64,000 nucleotides of DNA from Nonomuraea sp. NBC_00507 (GTDB taxonomy: Bacteria > Actinomycetota > Actinomycetes > Streptosporangiales > Streptosporangiaceae): positions 2,418,001 to 2,482,000 of the forward strand of contig NZ_CP107853.1 of the NCBI RefSeq assembly GCF_036013525.1. Direction: 5' to 3'. The notes under the pieces were generated by a model, which was not told where the DNA came from, ran no database searches, and worked only from the letters and a program-made list of their open reading frames with translations. Shown one piece after another: positions 61,791 to 64,000 of this stretch. Position 1 is the stretch's first letter. Every line of letters starts with the position of its first letter. Both the position numbers and the translations under genes were made by a program.

Positions 61791-62270
61791 ATGAACACTG
61801 TCACCGGCCTGCGCAGAAGCGACCCCACGCCGGCCGGACCACCGCCCGTCGTGCACGCGGCCGCCATGCTCTGGTTGTCGGCGGTCGCGCTCGGCGCGTT
61901 CGAGGCCGCCCTGATGGTCACCCGAGAGCTGCTCGAAGGCACGTCCGCCCTGGCCGAGCTGCTGCCGGGCGTCGGATTCCGGCTGGCGGTCTTCGCCGGC
62001 GCGATCGTCCTGGCGCTGCGGCTGCGGCGCGGCCAGAACTGGGCGCGGTGGACGCTCGCCGGCACGCTGGGCGTGTTCGGCACGTTGTCGCTGGTGATCG
62101 AGCCCGCCCGGTGGCTGCTGGAGGGCGGGTCGATCGCCGAGGCCGCCGCCGGCCTGGACGCCGCGGGCTGGGCCTTCGCGGCCAGCCGGATTCTGCACGT
62201 GGCGGCCGTGCTCGGGGCGATGGCGCTGATGTTCCAGCCCCGGGCCAACGCCTACTTCGGGTCCGACTGA
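61791..62270 (+). CDS. Four-span membrane protein of unknown function
   Basis: A 159-residue protein with spans near residues 21-42, 53-73, 80-100 and 127-147. The start is fixed by a strong GGAGGT site 7 nt before ATG 61791. An upstream in-frame ATG lacks one. Its 3' end overlaps the convergent MFS gene by 19 bp. No family recognised. Confidence 0.68.
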   Translation: MNTVTGLRRSDPTPAGPPPVVHAAAMLWLSAVALGAFEAALMVTRELLEGTSALAELLPGVGFRLAVFAGAIVLALRLRRGQNWARWTLAGTLGVFGTLSLVIEPARWLLEGGSIAEAAAGLDAAGWAFAASRILHVAAVLGAMALMFQPRANAYFGSD

Positions 62271-63514
62271 ACCGGCTCGAGCCGCGGGCGAGCGTCGGCG
62301 CGCAGGTTACGCACCCCCGGCGCCAGCAGCGCCCCCAGCGTGCTGACCGCGATGAGGACGGCGCAGCCGAGCAGCGACTCCTCCGTGCCGAACACCTCGG
62401 CCGCCGGTCCTGCCAGCATCAGCCCGATCGGCCCGAACATCAGCGACCCGAGCATGTCGTACGAGCTGACCCGCGACAGCGACTCGGCCGGGACCTCCCG
62501 CTGCATCGTGGTCTGCCACAACACGCCGAACACGTCGAAGCAGACCCCGAGCACGAAGGCGCCGGCCACGATCGCCCAGATCGGCGCGTCGACCCCGAGC
62601 AGCACGTAGGGCAGCGCGGTCGGCAGGCAGAGCAGCACCGCCACCAGGATCGGCCGGCTCGGCCGCAGCCGGATCGACACCAGCACCCCGGCGATCATGC
62701 CGATGGCCTCGCCCGCGAGGAACGCCGTCCAGACCGCCGGGCCGCCCATACTCTCCTTGGCCCACAGCGGCCCGAGCACCCCGTGCCCGGCCTGGATGGC
62801 CATGACCAGCAGCGAGAACTGCGCGACCACCACCCAGATCCACTGCCGCGAGCGGAACTCCCGCCAACCGTCGCGCAGGTCCGCCAGCACCGAGTGCCGC
62901 TCACCCGCGGGTCGCGCGCCGGGCTCCAGCCGCAGCAGCGCGATCAGCACGCCTGCCACCGCGAACATGGCGCCGCTGGCCGTCAGCGCCCAGCCACCGC
63001 CGAAGAACACCACCGTGCCGCCGCCCAGCACCGTCCCGGCCACCCGGGCGGCGTTCTGGCCCAGGCCGAGCAGCGCGTTGCCGGTCTGCAGCCGGTCCTT
63101 CGGCACCACCTCGGGGATGATCCCGCTCAGCGCGGGGAACGTGACCGCCGTGGCCGTCCCGCCCAGCGCCGCCGCCGTGACCAGCGCCGGCAGCGGGGTC
63201 CAGCCGACCAGCAGCATGGCCCCCAGCGCGAAGAACGCCGCCGCCATCATGAACTCGCCCGTCATCATGACCCGCTGCCGCGGCAGCCGGTCCGCGATCA
63301 CGCCACCCACCAGCATGAACACGATCATGGGGAGCGACTCGGCGGTGAGCACGATCGACAGGGTCGTGGCGTCCGCGCCGGGCAGGTTCAGGATGCCGAA
63401 CGCCAGGGCCACGGGTGCGAACGCGCTGCCCAGGACGGAGATCGTCCTGGCGGTCAGGAGCAGCGTGAACCGGCGATCCCGGAGCAGGCCGAGATCGCGT
63501 CCATAACCCAGCAC
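62252..63514 (-). CDS. MFS transporter (EntS-like exporter)
   Basis: A 420-residue, 12-span major facilitator of the same broad group as the protein at 28614. The N-terminal LLRDRRFTLLLTARTISVLGSAFAPVALAFGIL, the loop motif GGVIADRLPRQRVMM, and the TTMQREVPAESLSRVSSYD motif are typical. Start GTG 63514 has an AGGGGG site upstream. Substrate unknown. Confidence 0.88.
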   Translation of the reverse strand: MLGYGRDLGLLRDRRFTLLLTARTISVLGSAFAPVALAFGILNLPGADATTLSIVLTAESLPMIVFMLVGGVIADRLPRQRVMMTGEFMMAAAFFALGAMLLVGWTPLPALVTAAALGGTATAVTFPALSGIIPEVVPKDRLQTGNALLGLGQNAARVAGTVLGGGTVVFFGGGWALTASGAMFAVAGVLIALLRLEPGARPAGERHSVLADLRDGWREFRSRQWIWVVVAQFSLLVMAIQAGHGVLGPLWAKESMGGPAVWTAFLAGEAIGMIAGVLVSIRLRPSRPILVAVLLCLPTALPYVLLGVDAPIWAIVAGAFVLGVCFDVFGVLWQTTMQREVPAESLSRVSSYDMLGSLMFGPIGLMLAGPAAEVFGTEESLLGCAVLIAVSTLGALLAPGVRNLRADARPRLEPVQSDPK

Positions 63515-63562
63515 CTGCGTGAACCCCCTAGGAGACCGGCAAACTCCCCCATTTTGCCGTAC

Positions 63563-63583
63563 TTCTTGTCACCCCGTAACAAG
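63563..63583. promoter_or_regulatory. Inverted repeat between the MFS and MMPL genes
   Basis: TCTTGT (63563-63568), 9 nt, ACAAGA (63578-63583) lies in the AT-richer divergent gap. It is a possible operator for one or both flanking transporter genes. Confidence 0.3.
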
Positions 63584-63670
63584 ACAGAAAGAGGAATGTG
63601 CAGGGGTTTGGCAAGAATCCGGCCCTCCTTCTCCCGTAATTTGCTAGGTCCCTGAACGAGGGGACTCGGC

Positions 63671-63733
63671 ATGCAGGAGACGGTGATCGCCCAGGTGGCG
63701 GGGCGGGCGTACCTGGAAGGCGCCCTTGTTTGA
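63671..63733 (+). CDS. Possible 20-codon leader peptide overlapping the MMPL start
   Basis: ATG 63671, preceded by GAGGGG, reads MQETVIAQVAGRAYLEGALV and stops at 63733, 8 bp inside the MMPL gene, which would start at TTG 63726. It may be a leader that couples translation. Alternatively the TTG assignment is wrong. Confidence 0.3.
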   Translation: MQETVIAQVAGRAYLEGALV

Positions 63734-64000
63734 ATCCGCTGGCCGCCTGGTCTATCGCGGCAGGTGGACGCTGCTGGTGCTGAGCCTGGCGGCGGCCGTC
63801 CTGGCCGCGCCTCTGGGGCTGGAGCTGTTCGGGCGGATGGCCGACGGCGGCTTCGAGGACCCGCGGGCGGACTCCACGACCGCCGCCCGCTGGACCGGTG
63901 ACTGGTACGGCCACGCCTCCGACGTGGTCGTTCTCTACCGGCACCCGACAGTCAAGGCGCGGGATCCCCGGTACAAGAAGGCGGTGCACGATTCGCTGCG
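63726..64000 (+). CDS. MMPL/RND-family transporter, N-terminal part (cut by window edge)
   Basis: The first 91 codons of an MMPL-type lipid transporter. A cytoplasmic start (LFESAGRLVYRGRW) is followed by the first membrane span (TLLVLSLAAAVLAAPLGLELFGRM). The start of the periplasmic domain follows, with the family's GGFEDPRADS segment and VVVLYRHP strand. The start TTG 63726 has GGAAGG upstream and is followed at once by the typical MMPL beginning. The rest lies outside the window. Confidence 0.8.
   Translation, partial: MFESAGRLVYRGRWTLLVLSLAAAVLAAPLGLELFGRMADGGFEDPRADSTTAARWTGDWYGHASDVVVLYRHPTVKARDPRYKKAVHDSL

Noticed and set aside
62048..63655. 535-codon open frame on the plus strand opposite the MFS gene
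   Set aside because: Low-complexity Arg/Gln/His composition typical of antisense frames; the MFS protein opposite is unmistakable.

Overview
The window is 64 kb of gene-dense, GC-rich DNA. It has frequent GTG starts, stop/start overlaps (GTGA, ATGA), CIRCE control of groEL, and families such as HelD, a bacterial XPB helicase, DUF3027 and SPFH/NfeD. This points to an actinobacterium of the Streptosporangiales type (Nonomuraea-like). That placement is inferred from gene content, not from a database search. No tRNA, rRNA, CRISPR array or prophage was seen.

Layout. 1-5.6 kb: the end of otsA and an ECF sigma factor; then a SAM-I riboswitch followed by a threonine-synthase-like enzyme and a sulfur-carrier protein, which I read as a riboswitch-controlled homocysteine (methionine) module; then a cold-shock protein and CIRCE-controlled groEL. 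5-24.5 kb: housekeeping and repair genes: PEBP protein, HelD-like RNA polymerase motor, XPB helicase, acyl-CoA ligase, a lone P-loop-like protein, the XPB-associated protein, small membrane proteins with a TetR regulator, a HAD phosphatase, a second cold-shock protein, MFS, DUF3027 and a sacsin/Hsp90-like ATPase. 24.5-33.9 kb: secreted peptidase, purine permease, MarR+MFS, ThpR, aldo/keto reductase and MATE exporter separated by a MerR-type operator, and a membrane-anchored propeller protein. 34-36 kb: decaying accessory DNA with broken SMI1/KNR4, TIGR04222 and duplicate-gene remnants around an intact DUF6985 protein. 36-44.7 kb: L-2-hydroxyglutarate oxidase, a two-component system plus a second response regulator with a likely binding box, two overlapping dynamin-like GTPases, and an MFS exporter. 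44.8-47.2 kb: an IS200/IS605-type element with a ruined tnpA and an intact tnpB, abutting the debris of a sigma-factor operon. 47.2-54.3 kb: LysR, kbl-tdh threonine degradation, a Gfo/Idh oxidoreductase, an AbiEii-type nucleotidyltransferase with a small partner, and an ECF sigma/membrane-partner pair. 54.4-60.3 kb: SPFH-NfeD, an L,D-transpeptidase, and the homogentisate operon (hmgA, unknown gene, fahA) beside an IclR regulator. 61-64 kb: envelope proteins, an MFS protein and the start of an MMPL transporter.

Most notable points: the SAM-I riboswitch before the metM/metO-like pair; a coding-style 18-bp repeat in frame after the DUF3027 stop codon; the unnamed gene locked between hmgA and fahA; TnpB persisting without a working TnpA; and the AbiEii nucleotidyltransferase with an unfamiliar partner.
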